Shown in pieces: positions 1-9,711 of a DNA stretch of 64,000 nucleotides. The notes below the pieces were generated by a model. It was given only the letters and a program-made list of their open reading frames with translations, was not told where the DNA came from and made no database searches. Position 1 is the first letter of the stretch. Every line of letters begins with the position of its first letter. A program made the translations under genes and the position numbers. This stretch comes from Psychromonas arctica DSM 14288 (GTDB taxonomy: Bacteria; Pseudomonadota; Gammaproteobacteria; Enterobacterales; Psychromonadaceae), in the NCBI RefSeq assembly GCF_000482725.1, contig NZ_AXWP01000036.1, positions 16,379 through 80,378 of the forward strand. Reading direction: 5' to 3'.

Positions 1-1207
1 ATAACTCTCTGCGCATTAACCATTTTTCTTCAGTGCCTTGTGCTGCAAAAAATAAGCTATTTGTACCATAGCGGTGATTGATTTCATCTAACATTTTCAT
101 CAATGACGCGTTATGTTCACTTGGATTGAATAGATCAAATTGTTGGTGTTTTTGACTACTTAAATTCAATAACGCAACGCCAATCTTGTAATATCGAACA
201 CCGGGTTTAAATAGCAGATGTATATTCTCGCTGATTACATGTAGCAGTTGCGAAGTGTCGTTAGTGGCCTGAGATAAGTGGACAATTACTTTATAACTCG
301 CCGGTGATTTATCAAAGGGGCTACTTGATGCAAACGCTAATAATGTACTGCATAGTGAATATTGTTCTCTGGCTTTTACGCAGGCAATGGCAATATGTTT
401 GGCTAATGCTTGATTTAGGCTTTGAATATCCGTAATACGTTTCCCAACACTACGTGTTGAAAATATTTGTAGTTTATCTGCCCTTACACCATCCCATATC
501 TTACAAGGTTGGCCATTTAGCTCATTGATTGTGCGTTGTAACTCGACATTAAATAAACTTTTGGGTAATAGTTTAAGGTTAGCTTTACTCAGTTGTAATA
601 CAGTTTTGATACCATTTTGGGCTAATTTTTGATTGGTTTTTTTACCGATTCCCCATACGTCAAGCGGTGATAATTGTGCAAAAACATCTTCTTTAAACTG
701 ATCATTATCTAGCAAGCAGACACCGTTAAAACCAGGCCATTTTTTGGCAACATGATTAGCGACTTTTGCTAAGGTTAAGGTTTCGCCTAACCCTACACAA
801 ACCGGTAAGCGAGTTTCCTTCCACACGGCACGACGTATTTTTTCTGCCTGAATGGTTAAATCTGCAATGTTATGGCAACAGTGACTAAAATCTAAGAATG
901 ATTCGTCAATCGAATAGATATGTTGCTCTGGTGCAAAGCGCCCTATTATTTGCATCATTTTATGCGACAAGTCTGCGTAGAGTTCATAGTTTGAAGAACA
1001 GACGATAATACCTTTTTTTTCACAAAGATAACGCACTTTAAAAAAGGGTTGGAATTTTTTAATGCCCAATGCAAGCGCTTGTTTGTTGGCGGCTACAATA
1101 CAGCCATCATTATTAGACAATACGATGATCGGCTTTCCTCGCCACTCTGGCCGAAACACTTGTTCAGCGCTGCAATAGAATGAGTTAGCATCGACTAAAG
1201 CAAACAC
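1..1207 (-). CDS. umuC: DNA polymerase V catalytic subunit UmuC (3' end outside window)
   Basis: Y-family translesion polymerase that copies damaged DNA together with UmuD'2 during the SOS response. Reading the minus strand from a GTG at 1207 gives an uninterrupted frame of about 402 codons to the window edge; E. coli UmuC has 422 residues, so only about 20 are missing. The start is FALVDANSFYCSAE, with metal-binding Asp6, and YSIDESFLDF carries Asp101 and Glu102, the same numbering as the E. coli catalytic pair. The last visible residues (KWLMRREL) match the region just before the UmuC C-terminus. The GTG overlaps the umuD stop by one base (TAGTG), so translation is coupled. Controlled from the LexA box upstream of umuD. 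Identification is firm. Confidence 0.95.
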   Translation of the reverse strand, partial: MFALVDANSFYCSAEQVFRPEWRGKPIIVLSNNDGCIVAANKQALALGIKKFQPFFKVRYLCEKKGIIVCSSNYELYADLSHKMMQIIGRFAPEQHIYSIDESFLDFSHCCHNIADLTIQAEKIRRAVWKETRLPVCVGLGETLTLAKVANHVAKKWPGFNGVCLLDNDQFKEDVFAQLSPLDVWGIGKKTNQKLAQNGIKTVLQLSKANLKLLPKSLFNVELQRTINELNGQPCKIWDGVRADKLQIFSTRSVGKRITDIQSLNQALAKHIAIACVKAREQYSLCSTLLAFASSSPFDKSPASYKVIVHLSQATNDTSQLLHVISENIHLLFKPGVRYYKIGVALLNLSSQKHQQFDLFNPSEHNASLMKMLDEINHRYGTNSLFFAAQGTEEKWLMRREL

Positions 1208-1617
1208 TATAGATTGGCCGCTAATAACTGACTGCTTCGGTGGCAACGAATTGAACGTGTGACCACACCTTCGATTGTAAATTGATCGTCTTCATTAATA
1301 GGGATAGTTTTATAGCGAGGGTTAGCCGAGAGCAACAAACGCTCATTTATATTAATGATTTTACAAATAAACTCACCGTTATAATTAGCGACGATCACGT
1401 CGTTGTTTTTAACCGTGACATGTCTATCGACAATAAGGATATCACCACTGTATATACCAACACCTTGCATGGAGTGACCATCTGCTTTACCAATAAAGGT
1501 GGCATTTGGGTGCTCGACAAGCAGTGCATCCAAGCTTAATGGTAATTGTAAATAGTCACTTGCCGGGCTTTCAAAGCCGGTAATGCCTGCACTTGCTGTA
1601 ATCAGAATGAAGTTCAT
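1207..1617 (-). CDS. umuD: Polymerase V accessory protein UmuD (S24/LexA-type autoprotease)
   Basis: UmuD is cleaved by RecA-stimulated self-proteolysis and the product joins UmuC. The S24 serine/lysine dyad is present: the Ser in DGHSMQG and the Lys in EFICKI, spaced 37 residues as in E. coli (Ser60/Lys97). I chose the ATG at 1617 (136 aa; dyad Ser49/Lys86); a GTG at 1629 would add four residues. The segment ITGFESPASDY aligns with the E. coli cleavage site CGFPSPAADY, so cleavage would fall between Thr and Gly only about 13 residues from the start; the usual residue before Gly is Cys or Ala. An Ala-Gly pair lies three residues earlier. The first gene of umuDC, 20 bases downstream of a LexA box. 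Confidence 0.93.
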   Translation of the reverse strand: MNFILITASAGITGFESPASDYLQLPLSLDALLVEHPNATFIGKADGHSMQGVGIYSGDILIVDRHVTVKNNDVIVANYNGEFICKIININERLLLSANPRYKTIPINEDDQFTIEGVVTRSIRCHRSSQLLAANL

Positions 1618-1636
1618 AATAACGCTCACAATTTAA

Positions 1637-1652
1637 CTGTATAAATAAACAG
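1637..1652. promoter_or_regulatory. LexA (SOS) box for umuDC
   Basis: CTGTATAAATAAACAG is a 16-bp site fitting the LexA consensus CTGT-N8-ACAG exactly, 20 bp upstream of the umuD ATG. SOS control of umuDC is established for the family; occupancy here is inferred. Confidence 0.9.
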
Positions 1653-1858
1653 TTAAATTATAAGTGAGTTTGTTATAAGTACAAGCAGAAGTTAGTGCAT
1701 GGTGATAGTATTACTGGCGAATTGATGTGCATCTAATCCTTGCCTTTAGCTCAATCGTTTCCCTAGTAATAACCTGACTAACTTTATATTATATTTTTGT
1801 TATCATGGTTTTACATTATTCCCATTCGGCAAAGCCGTTAACTTATTAAAGGCACAAT

Positions 1859-2227
1859 GTGTTAAATAATGTTTCAGAGTTGTTATCCATCAAGTTGAAT
1901 AATTTTATTCATCGTATCGATTCTAAAGCATTAATGGTAGAACTGGCTATTCAACATCGATGTAGTTTAAAGCGTATTCGTCGTTCTAAAAATTGGGGGT
2001 TGGTAGGGGCTAAAAAAGATCTTATTCAACTCAGTCTATATTTTAGGGAAAATAATAGTCTTTGGATTGCAGAAGCGATTGATAAAGCATTACCAAAAGC
2101 AAGCGTAGATTTATCACTCTTATTGAAATCGAACCCAGATATCACAGTCAATGAATTAGTTGCAGCATCTGGTTGTTCATTGGTTAAAGCGAGAGCTGCG
2201 ATTGATTCAGCTGAACAACTTATTTGA
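1859..2227 (+). CDS. Small conserved protein, possibly the ribosome-recycling-factor-like family of marine gammaproteobacteria
   Basis: A 122-residue basic protein from a GTG start (an ATG two bases earlier is closed at once by a stop). It has FIHRIDSKAL near residue 17, a basic CSLKRIRRSKNW segment, and a C-terminal region DITVNELVAASGCSLVKAR that reads like a helix-turn-helix or DNA/RNA-binding fold. I recall similar proteins in Vibrio and Shewanella annotated as 'ribosome recycling factor family', but this is from memory and the biochemical role is unknown. It stands alone, with no obvious operon partner. No signal peptide or membrane segment. Confidence 0.6.
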   Translation: MLNNVSELLSIKLNNFIHRIDSKALMVELAIQHRCSLKRIRRSKNWGLVGAKKDLIQLSLYFRENNSLWIAEAIDKALPKASVDLSLLLKSNPDITVNELVAASGCSLVKARAAIDSAEQLI

Positions 2228-2366
2228 TGTGGTTAGTTAATAATGGAACTTTTTATTTTGAAAATACACCGTGGCGATGATAAAGCGTGGCTTTGTATAA
2301 CGCGTAGAAAATGATTAAAATTACCTTTAGTTCATTGAATCAGAAACAATAAAATTCCCATTATTT

Positions 2367-2768
2367 TTATGCTCCTAATAAATCTAAATGTTTAATTTTC
2401 TTGTAACGTAAAGACATAGAAATACAATGTGCTAACTCTTGAGGTACTGGTTGGTCAATTTTTAAGATGATTGCGCGATTACCATCATATTTAAAAATAT
2501 CGCCATAGACTTCTTTAAATGTATCAACGAGTGATGTTTTACAATTAAAGTAAATACAATACTGCTCAGGATGATTTGCTTTCCAATCAAATCGAACCGT
2601 ACTCCCTGTTTTGCAAACGTAACTCGGTTCGCCCCACTTTAAGGTTTCCGTGATATCAGTTATTCCATCTTGCTTAGCAATGCTAAAAATTATATTTCGA
2701 ATTGTATTCAGTAAAACAGCAATATGTTCAGGGTAGGTTTCAAATTTTTGTTTAACACTTAAGTCCAT
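2367..2768 (-). CDS. DUF1801 domain protein
   Basis: A soluble single-domain protein of the DUF1801 (YdhG-like) family, whose function is not established. The start FETYPEHIAVLLNTIRNIIF and the core ETLKWGEPSYVCKTGSTVRF are typical; the rest (YCIYFNCKTSLVDTFKEVYG) completes the fold. I place the start at the ATG at 2768 (133 aa), because the family usually begins with a motif like MDLSVKQKFETYP; an in-frame ATG at 2867 would add 33 unconserved residues. Neither start has a strong ribosome binding site. Monocistronic. Confidence 0.75.
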   Translation of the reverse strand: MDLSVKQKFETYPEHIAVLLNTIRNIIFSIAKQDGITDITETLKWGEPSYVCKTGSTVRFDWKANHPEQYCIYFNCKTSLVDTFKEVYGDIFKYDGNRAIILKIDQPVPQELAHCISMSLRYKKIKHLDLLGA

Positions 2769-3179
2769 TAGAGAGTCCGCTTTACCAAGAAGTTTAATAG
2801 GGGGGGTGAATATATAGTCAAAAACTATGTTCCCCCTCTTGTACAGTCTGATGATTGAGCTAACCATTTAACCGTTTGCTTCATTTATAACATAAACAAA
2901 AGTGCTCTTCACTCAACTTGCCTTTACTGCACCAACTAAACATCTCAGTTTGTGAAAAAAGATGGCGCTGTAATTTTCCATAAGAATTAACCTATTAATT
3001 TGTGTATCTTGAATCATAATGGGATCCATTCATATTAAGTTATCTACCTAGATCCAATGCTGCCTAGCCTCAATGCTACCCATTATTAATGCTAATTAGC
3101 GAATGTAAAGTGTACAAAAATGAATAAGGTACAATAACGGACTTTTTTAAACTCCATATAAAACTGTTACTGTTAATTT
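2769..3179. other. Intergenic region without recognised gene
   Basis: About 410 bases between the DUF1801 gene and the 3' end of hutF. It would hold the promoter of the DUF1801 gene and the downstream region of hutF. I see no coding frame, no clear terminator hairpin and no repeat. If the longer DUF1801 start (2867) is used, the gap shrinks by 99 bases. Confidence 0.5.
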
Positions 3180-4547
3180 TTAACCCATAAACAGTCTCTT
3201 TAATAATGCAGTAAATTCTGACCTAGCGAGATCTTCATTGATATGTTTGAAATCGCTGATCACAGGTTTTCCTGCTACGTAAACATGCTTGATTAGGTTT
3301 TCATTACAAGCAAATAACCAACGGTTAATAATATCTTCATTGTTACTTGCAGCAATAAAAGGGTGTTGATTATCTAGCACCATAAAGTCAGCTCGGTGTC
3401 CTACTGCTAAACCTAATTTTACTTGTGCTGCTTGATTCCCGCCAAGTCGTGCTTGGTTTAATAAAAAGTCACCTACATGATTCTGTTGATCACTATAAAG
3501 CCGATTACGTTGTTGATCTCGTAGTCGCTGGCCGTATTCCAGCGATCGCAATTCTTCTACTAGTGACAAACTAACATGGCTGTCCGAACCAATTCCCCAA
3601 CGCCCTTGAGCTTCCATAAATGCTACCGCAGGGAAAATACCATCGCCGAGGTTTGCTTCTGTTGTTGGACATAAGCCAACGACTGCTTTGCTTTTAGCGA
3701 TTGTGAATAATTCATCTTTATCAAGGTGTGTGGCATGCACTAAACACCAACGTTGATCGATGCCTATTTCATTATTTAACCATTGCACTGGACGTTGACC
3801 ACTCCAGGCCAAACAATCTTGTACCTCTTTTTGTTGTTCTGCTATATGGATATGAATAGGTATTTGATTGGATGTCGCGCTTAATACTGTTTGTATTTGC
3901 TCTTGAGTGACGGCTCTTAATGAATGGAAGCAAATGCCTAAACGATGTAATGGATGATCTACGAATTGTTTTTCACAGGCCTGATGCAATGCTAAATATT
4001 GGTCACTATTGTTGATGAACCGCTTTTGTCCGCTGTTAGGCGCTTGCCCTGCAAAACCTGAATGTGCATAAAGCACAGGTAGTAGTGTTAAACCTATTCC
4101 AGCTGTATCAGCGGCGTGCATTAATTGTTCTGCCATTTCATTGATTTGAGAGTAGGCTTGGCCATTTTGTTGGTGGTGTAAATAATGAAACTCTGCAACT
4201 TGGGTATAACCCGCTTTGAGCATATCAATATACAGTTGGGTTGCAATAATACGCACATCATTGGGAGTGAGTTGCTCAACCATTTTATACATCAGGTCTC
4301 GCCAACTCCAAAAGCTGTCTTTAGGATCTAAGCTAACTTCAGCCATTCCAGCCATAACGCGTTGAAAAGCATGTGAGTGAAGGTTTGCAATTGTAGGTAA
4401 CACTGGCCCATTTAAACAGATTGCCTTGTTTGCCACTACGTTGGTAGCGATGCTTTTGATGCAACCATCGATGACGTCGAAGCGAACATTATCTGCCCAT
4501 CCATTTGCTAACAATGCTTGTTTTGCAAAATAAACCTGTTCAGTCAT
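3180..4547 (-). CDS. hutF: Formimidoylglutamate deiminase
   Basis: Deaminates N-formimidoyl-L-glutamate to N-formyl-L-glutamate and ammonia, the fourth step of the five-step histidine degradation route. Amidohydrolase-fold metal sites are visible: NLHSHAFQR (His57, His59), HIHIAEQ (His232-His234), LVHATHL (His271, His274) and GIGSDSHVS (Asp322). The length of 455 residues is normal for HutF. Transcribed away from hutC, with a HutC operator between them, so it is probably repressed by HutC and induced by urocanate. HutF together with HutG in one locus means the cell uses the deiminase/deformylase branch rather than a one-step formiminoglutamase. Confidence 0.95.
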   Translation of the reverse strand: MTEQVYFAKQALLANGWADNVRFDVIDGCIKSIATNVVANKAICLNGPVLPTIANLHSHAFQRVMAGMAEVSLDPKDSFWSWRDLMYKMVEQLTPNDVRIIATQLYIDMLKAGYTQVAEFHYLHHQQNGQAYSQINEMAEQLMHAADTAGIGLTLLPVLYAHSGFAGQAPNSGQKRFINNSDQYLALHQACEKQFVDHPLHRLGICFHSLRAVTQEQIQTVLSATSNQIPIHIHIAEQQKEVQDCLAWSGQRPVQWLNNEIGIDQRWCLVHATHLDKDELFTIAKSKAVVGLCPTTEANLGDGIFPAVAFMEAQGRWGIGSDSHVSLSLVEELRSLEYGQRLRDQQRNRLYSDQQNHVGDFLLNQARLGGNQAAQVKLGLAVGHRADFMVLDNQHPFIAASNNEDIINRWLFACNENLIKHVYVAGKPVISDFKHINEDLARSEFTALLKRLFMG

Positions 4548-4612
4548 AAAACAATTCCACTATAATTTATTAAAAATACACACTAAAAAGTGTTTATGAG
4601 TGTAGCCTAACC

Positions 4613-4632
4613 TATCTTGTATATACAAGATA
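4613..4632. promoter_or_regulatory. HutC operator between hutF and hutC
   Basis: TATCTTGTATATACAAGATA is a perfect 20-bp palindrome. Its centre TGTATATACA is the core described for HutC operators of Klebsiella and Pseudomonas. It lies 66 bp from the hutF start and 118 bp from the hutC start, so it could control both divergent genes. Confidence 0.88.
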
Positions 4633-4749
4633 AACTTGAATCTATCTCCTATCTGTTATAACTACAAAATACTGGGTATAATTGCTTATTAAACCGTTTT
4701 ATTTTTAAACGTTGTATTAATTGCCCCCTCTTTTAAACAAGGTAAAATC

Positions 4750-5508
4750 GTGACCGAAACTACCAGTAGCATGATGAACAAGCTTTCTCAGTCGATAGAG
4801 GACTCTCCAGCCCCTATTTATGCGCGCGTGAAACAAGCAATCTGCCTAAAAATTAACAGTGGTGAATGGCAAGCTAACCAACGTGTACCTTCAGAATCGG
4901 AGATGGTTAAAGCACTAGGTGTAAGTCGAATGACGGTGAATCGTGCGCTTAGAGAGTTAACTGATGAAGGGATCTTAATTAGACAACAAGGTGTCGGTAC
5001 TTTTGTTGCGAAGAAGAAAACCCATTCAGCACTTTCTGAGATCCATAATATCGCCGATGAAATTGCGCAACGGGGTAATCAACATCGCGCGGAGTTAATC
5101 GAGATAATACGCACTAATGCGAGTATGGAAGAGGCTATCAACCTTTCAGTACGCACCAATCATACGATATTTCGTGCAACCATCGTACATTTTGAGAATG
5201 ATCTACCGATTCAAATTGAAGAGCGAGTAGTCAATGCGACCCTGGCTCCAGACTATGACAAGCAAGATTTTCAACAGAATGAGACCTATGATTACCTGAT
5301 GAAAGTGGCACCTATGACAGAGGGTGAGCACCTTGTTGAAGCAGTAATGCCTTCAGCTAACGAATGTAGACTATTACAAATTCAAGCTAATGAACCTTGT
5401 TTACAAATAAAACGCCGCACCTGGTGTGATGACCAATTAGTAACGACCGCCCGCTTGCTTTCTCCTGGCTCACGGTTTCAACTCTTCGGCCATTTTGGCG
5501 GTAAATAG
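4750..5508 (+). CDS. hutC: Histidine utilisation repressor HutC (GntR family)
   Basis: Transcriptional repressor of hut genes, relieved by urocanate. The N-terminal GntR winged helix spans about residues 18-88 (PIYARVKQAICLKI, VPSESEMVKALGVSRMTVNR, QGVGTFVA) and the C-terminal UTRA ligand-binding domain about 105-245. The length of 252 fits HutC. The start is a GTG at 4750 (an AAGG lies about 9 bases upstream); an ATG at 4780 is a possible alternative. Divergent from hutF and followed, across a hairpin and 446 bases, by hutH. The perfect operators nearby support this assignment rather than another UTRA regulator. Confidence 0.93.
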   Translation: MTETTSSMMNKLSQSIEDSPAPIYARVKQAICLKINSGEWQANQRVPSESEMVKALGVSRMTVNRALRELTDEGILIRQQGVGTFVAKKKTHSALSEIHNIADEIAQRGNQHRAELIEIIRTNASMEEAINLSVRTNHTIFRATIVHFENDLPIQIEERVVNATLAPDYDKQDFQQNETYDYLMKVAPMTEGEHLVEAVMPSANECRLLQIQANEPCLQIKRRTWCDDQLVTTARLLSPGSRFQLFGHFGGK

Positions 5509-5592
5509 TCTTATATTTGAATGACGTATTATTTTATCGTATTAAATGTATAGCTCTTTTAGCCTTTTGATATAAAACCCACTTATCCATTT

Positions 5593-5627
5593 AAGTAATA
5601 GCAGACTGCAATGTTCTGCTATTACTT
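5593..5627 (+). terminator. Probable terminator after hutC
   Basis: A 13-bp perfect stem (AAGTAATAGCAGA with TCTGCTATTACTT) with a 9-nt loop lies 85 bases after the hutC stop. The T tract that follows is poor, so it may be a transcript end-stabilising hairpin rather than a strong intrinsic terminator. Confidence 0.55.
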
Positions 5628-5796
5628 TGCCACTTTGTACTAATCATACTTATTAAAAGCACTGGCTTTTTATTGAATTTTTTATCAAGAGAACAATTTT
5701 TGACATTAACTGACGTATTAAACTGAGCCACTTTTCCTACGTAAAAAGTAAGATCACATATTTACTAAAATACACATCATTACTTTTACAAATGAC

Positions 5797-5825
5797 TTGC
5801 ACCGAATATTAAATGCTATTAGTAT
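5797..5825 (+). promoter_or_regulatory. Sigma-70 promoter of hutH
   Basis: TTGCAC at 5797-5802 and TAGTAT at 5820-5825, spaced by exactly 17 bp. The expected transcription start, near 5832, falls just before the HutC operator at 5838, so bound repressor would block initiation. Confidence 0.65.
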
Positions 5826-5837
5826 CAAATTTATAGT

Positions 5838-5847
5838 TGTATATACA
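5838..5847. promoter_or_regulatory. HutC operator upstream of hutH
   Basis: TGTATATACA, identical to the centre of the palindrome between hutF and hutC, lies immediately downstream of the predicted -10 element and about 110 bp before the hutH start. A further TGTACA palindrome follows at 5848-5853. Confidence 0.8.
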
Positions 5848-5954
5848 TGTACATTTAATTGCGTGTAATTACATTTACTGAACAAAATACAAGTTTTATC
5901 TATCTTCCAACAGATAGGTAAAACTAAGTAACGCATGTTATGGAGACTTACACT

Positions 5955-7487
5955 ATGTTTGAATTGACCATTAATCCAGGAAAACTGACGCTTAATGAAT
6001 TACGCAAGATTAGCCGTGAAGCCGTAAAAATATCTTTGCATGAAAGTGCCATTGAAGGGATCCACGCCAGTAATCAGATAGTTAATGATGTTATTGCCGA
6101 TGACCGTGCCGTCTACGGAATTAATACTGGATTTGGTCTACTCGCCAACACCCGTATTAAAACTGAAGATTTAGATGAATTGCAACGTAGTATCGTACTA
6201 TCGCACGCTGCAGGTATTGGTAAATTAATGAGTGATGCTACCGTAAAATTGGTGATGACATTAAAAGTAAACAGCTTAGCACGTGGGTACTCTGGCATTC
6301 GCTTATCAGTGATTGAAGCCTTGATCACCTTGGTTAATAAACAAGTTTATCCATGTATTCCACAAAAAGGTTCAGTTGGTGCCTCTGGTGACCTTGCACC
6401 CTTAGCTCACATGAGTGCCGTACTTTTAGGTGAAGGTCAAGCACGCTATAAAGGTGAGATCATCTCTGGGCAGGCTGCATTAGCGATTGCTGGCCTTCAA
6501 CCTATTACACTGGCACCAAAAGAAGGTTTAGCGTTACTTAATGGTACGCAAGCCTCAACAGCTTTTGCTTTAGAAGGTTTATTTCATGCCGAAGATTTAT
6601 TTGCTTCTGCCATTGTTTGTGGTTCGTTATCTGTTGAAGCTGCACTAGGTAGCCGCAGCCCTTTTGATGATCGTGTTCATCAAGTTCGTGGCCATCAAGG
6701 ACAAATAGATGCGGCCGCTGCGTATCGCCATTTATTACGTGACAGCAGTGCAATAAGTGAATCTCATGTTGATTGTGAGAAAGTACAAGACCCTTACTCT
6801 TTACGTTGCCAACCACAAGTCATGGGGGCTTGTTTAGATCAAATTCGTAATTCAGCTAAAACATTACATATTGAAGCAAATTCAGTTTCTGATAATCCGT
6901 TAGTGTTTGCACAAGATGGCGACATTATTTCAGCGGGTAATTTCCATGCTGAGCCTGTTGCGTTTGCCGCAGATAATCTAGCATTAGCAATTGCTGAGAT
7001 TGGTAGTTTATCGGAACGTCGTATGGCCTTATTGATTGACAGTGGCTTAAGTAAGTTACCGCCATTTTTAGTTAATAATGGCGGTGTTAACTCTGGCTTT
7101 ATGATCGCGCAAGTGACGGCAGCGGCATTAGCGAGTGAGAATAAAAGCTTTGCGCATCCAGCCTCTGTAGATAGTTTGCCCACTTCCGCAAATCAAGAAG
7201 ACCATGTTTCGATGGCAACTTTTGCAGCGCGTCGTTTAAAAGATATGTCTGAAAACACACGGGGAATTTTAGCCGTTGAAATTCTGTCCGCAGCTCAAGG
7301 TATTGATTTCCGAGCACCACTTAAATCTTCTGATGCATTAGAACAAGCAAAAGCAGAATTGCGCGCACAAGTCGCATTTTATGATAAAGACCGTTACTTT
7401 GCGGCAGATATTGAAAAAGCGAATAACTTGTTAGCACAAGCCGTACATAATGAACTGATGCCTTCACAATTATTGCCGAGTCTATGA
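5955..7487 (+). CDS. hutH: Histidine ammonia-lyase
   Basis: Converts L-histidine to trans-urocanate and ammonia, the first step of histidine degradation. The segment [14 protein letters not shown] contains the Ala143-Ser144-Gly145 triad that cyclises to the MIO electrophile; the N-terminal YGINTGFG and the C-terminal NQEDHVSM motifs are also present. I chose the ATG at 5955, preceded by GGAG at 5942-5945, giving 510 residues, the family's normal length; an in-frame ATG at 5940 sits on the ribosome binding site. The first gene of the hutH-I-G-U-D transcription unit, under the HutC operator at 5838. Confidence 0.97.
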   Translation: MFELTINPGKLTLNELRKISREAVKISLHESAIEGIHASNQIVNDVIADDRAVYGINTGFGLLANTRIKTEDLDELQRSIVLSHAAGIGKLMSDATVKLVMTLKVNSLARGYSGIRLSVIEALITLVNKQVYPCIPQKGSVGASGDLAPLAHMSAVLLGEGQARYKGEIISGQAALAIAGLQPITLAPKEGLALLNGTQASTAFALEGLFHAEDLFASAIVCGSLSVEAALGSRSPFDDRVHQVRGHQGQIDAAAAYRHLLRDSSAISESHVDCEKVQDPYSLRCQPQVMGACLDQIRNSAKTLHIEANSVSDNPLVFAQDGDIISAGNFHAEPVAFAADNLALAIAEIGSLSERRMALLIDSGLSKLPPFLVNNGGVNSGFMIAQVTAAALASENKSFAHPASVDSLPTSANQEDHVSMATFAARRLKDMSENTRGILAVEILSAAQGIDFRAPLKSSDALEQAKAELRAQVAFYDKDRYFAADIEKANNLLAQAVHNELMPSQLLPSL

Positions 7488-7631
7488 CCTCGTGATTAAT
7501 GAATAACCATACAAAAACTTGTTTTGGTTAATTAAAAGTAACGCTAACAATTTGATGGTGTTTGAGGGAAGTATACTTCTATTGAAGATCATTTTTTAAG
7601 CTTAATATTTCAATATAGCTGCGGGGCATTT

Positions 7632-8855
7632 ATGGGTACTTCTCTAAAATTTGATTCACTTTGGACAGGGTTTCATGCTGCAACAATGCGCAGTGGTCAA
7701 TATCACTGCATAGAACACGCAGCAATCGGCGTTACAAAACAACGTATAAGTTGGATTGGAAAGGAAGCCGACTTACCTACTCATCAATCCAAAATAGAGC
7801 ACAACCTTGGCGGTGGCTGGGTGACTCCTGGATTAATTGATTGTCACACACATTTAGTTTTTGGCGGTAATCGTGCCACTGAATTTGAACAGAGGCTAAA
7901 TGGCGTGAGTTATAAAGCTATCTCTGAAAATGGCGGCGGTATTGCAGCTTCAGTTAAATCAACACGAGAAGCAACCGAGCAACAATTAATACAATCTGCA
8001 CAAGCTAGGTTACAGGCGCTGATCAAAGACGGTGTGACTACTGTGGAAATTAAATCCGGTTATGGGTTATCTACTGAACACGAAATAAAAATGTTGCAGG
8101 CAGCTCGTGCTTTAGCAACCAAACTTCCCGTTGAAGTTAAAACCACTTGCTTAGCTGCGCATGCTTTACCTCTAGAGTTTAAGGGGCAAGCAGATGCTTA
8201 CATTGATTATCTATGTGATGAGTTGCTACCTGAAGTCGCTAGATTAAAACTGGCTGATGCCGTCGATGCTTTTTGTGAAAATATTGGTTTTAGCAAAGAG
8301 CAGGTAGCACGTTATTTCAGCACCGCACAATCTTTAGGGTTACCCGTTAAAATCCACGCTGAACAATTATCTTATCAAGGTGGTGCAGAGCTGGCGACCG
8401 ACTTTAAGGCACTTTCAGCGGATCATATCGAATATATAACCGAACAAGATGTAAAAGCCATGGCCGACGCAGAAACGGTTGCGGTGTTATTACCGGGGGC
8501 GTTTTTTACCTTAAAAGAGACACAAAAGCCACCTATTGCAGCACTGCGACAATATAACGTGGCAATGGCTATCGCTACCGATTCAAATCCAGGGACCTCT
8601 CCTGTACTTTCACTACGATTAATGATGAACATGGCTTGTACTTTATTTTCTCTTACTCCAGAGGAAGCCCTAGCGGGTGTGACCATTCATGCAGCTAAAG
8701 CACTTGGTTTAGCTGAAACACATGGCGAATTAACTATTGGAAAAGTCGCCGACTTCGTTTGCTGGAATGTACAAAGTCCCGGTGAATTAAGTTACTGGAT
8801 AGGTGGTGAACTTTTGAAAACGCGTGTTAAAGCAGGAGAAATTACTCATGGCTAA
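7632..8855 (+). CDS. hutI: Imidazolonepropionase
   Basis: Hydrolyses 4-imidazolone-5-propanoate to N-formimidoyl-L-glutamate (third step). Amidohydrolase metal motifs [10 protein letters not shown] (His72, His74), [15 protein letters not shown] and [10 protein letters not shown] are all present; 407 residues is the usual length. A GGGG lies 7 bases before the ATG. It follows hutH by 144 bases and overlaps hutG by 8 bases. Gene order hutH-I-G-U differs from the common vibrio arrangement, where hutU directly follows hutH. Confidence 0.96.
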   Translation: MGTSLKFDSLWTGFHAATMRSGQYHCIEHAAIGVTKQRISWIGKEADLPTHQSKIEHNLGGGWVTPGLIDCHTHLVFGGNRATEFEQRLNGVSYKAISENGGGIAASVKSTREATEQQLIQSAQARLQALIKDGVTTVEIKSGYGLSTEHEIKMLQAARALATKLPVEVKTTCLAAHALPLEFKGQADAYIDYLCDELLPEVARLKLADAVDAFCENIGFSKEQVARYFSTAQSLGLPVKIHAEQLSYQGGAELATDFKALSADHIEYITEQDVKAMADAETVAVLLPGAFFTLKETQKPPIAALRQYNVAMAIATDSNPGTSPVLSLRLMMNMACTLFSLTPEEALAGVTIHAAKALGLAETHGELTIGKVADFVCWNVQSPGELSYWIGGELLKTRVKAGEITHG

Positions 8856-9711
8856 TGACTTAGGAGGGGTAGTAGAAAATGAAGGAAATAAAATACTATC
8901 TCCCTTTAATTTTTTTCAAGGTGATAGTCCGATCCTGGTCAGCATGCCACATTCAGGTACCAAACTTATTACTGGTATGCAGCAAAGAATGACCGAACAA
9001 GCGAAAGTATTACCAGACACAGATTGGTTTATACCTGAACTTTATGATTTTTTGCAAACGATGAATATCAGTAATATTAGTGCTAATTATTCTCGTTATG
9101 TGATCGATTTAAATAGACCTTCTGATGATCAGCCACTGTATGCCAGTAAAACAACAGGACTATTTCCTGACATTTTGTTTTCTGAGCAGCCGGTATTCTT
9201 AGCCGATCAAATACATTCAGAAGCATTGAAAATACAAATAAAAACAAAAATCTGGGCACCCTACCACCAAAAAATCAATGATGAACTAACACGTATTAAA
9301 AATAAGTTTGGTTATGCGATTTTGTTCGATGCACATAGCATCGCAGCATTTGTGCCCATGTTATTTACAGGAAAATTACCTGATTTCAACTTTGGAAATA
9401 ATGATGGGGTTGCTTGTGCACCTACGTTGTTAAATATTGTAGACAAAGTCATCGCTGCAACCCCCTATCAGCAAGTGAGTAACGGTCGCTTTAAAGGCGG
9501 TTATATCACTCGTTCATTCGGCAAGCCGCAACAGCAGATTCATGCCATTCAATTAGAGTTATCACAGGCAACTTACCTCAAGGATAACGCTAATAACTAT
9601 CAACTCGATCCTGCTAAAAAAATACAAGTAAGTGCGCTTTTACAACAACTATTTCAGGCTTTACTCGCAGCTGGTAACCCAAGCGATTTAAATATTAAGG
9701 AAAACAGATAA
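8848..9711 (+). CDS. hutG: N-formylglutamate deformylase
   Basis: Hydrolyses N-formyl-L-glutamate to L-glutamate and formate, the last step of the HutF branch. Family motifs: [34 protein letters not shown] and LFDAHSI, with QLELSQATY near the end. I chose the ATG at 8848 (287 aa), which overlaps the end of hutI by 8 bases and has a GGAGAA ribosome binding site; a start at 8824 would lie deeper in hutI. Its stop shares one base with the hutU start (TAATG). It is the N-formylglutamate amidohydrolase family, not the arginase-like formiminoglutamase, in agreement with hutF. Confidence 0.93.
   Translation: MANDLGGVVENEGNKILSPFNFFQGDSPILVSMPHSGTKLITGMQQRMTEQAKVLPDTDWFIPELYDFLQTMNISNISANYSRYVIDLNRPSDDQPLYASKTTGLFPDILFSEQPVFLADQIHSEALKIQIKTKIWAPYHQKINDELTRIKNKFGYAILFDAHSIAAFVPMLFTGKLPDFNFGNNDGVACAPTLLNIVDKVIAATPYQQVSNGRFKGGYITRSFGKPQQQIHAIQLELSQATYLKDNANNYQLDPAKKIQVSALLQQLFQALLAAGNPSDLNIKENR

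Larger units (their letters stand above)
5509..5954. other. hutC-hutH intergenic region
   Basis: Holds the hairpin after hutC, then the hutH promoter and HutC operator. A half-site (ATCACAT near 5755) resembles one arm of a CRP site, but no second arm is convincing. No coding sequence seen. Confidence 0.6.

Noticed and set aside
1449..1458. TGTATATACC resembling a HutC operator
   Set aside because: It is inside the umuD coding sequence, has one mismatch and is far from hut genes; taken as chance.
5750..5760. CRP half-site (ATCACAT) upstream of hutH
   Set aside because: No second half-site at the right spacing, so catabolite control cannot be supported from sequence.
5754..5936. 60-codon minus-strand frame in the hutC-hutH gap
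   Set aside because: It overlaps the hutH promoter and HutC operator and shows no protein features.
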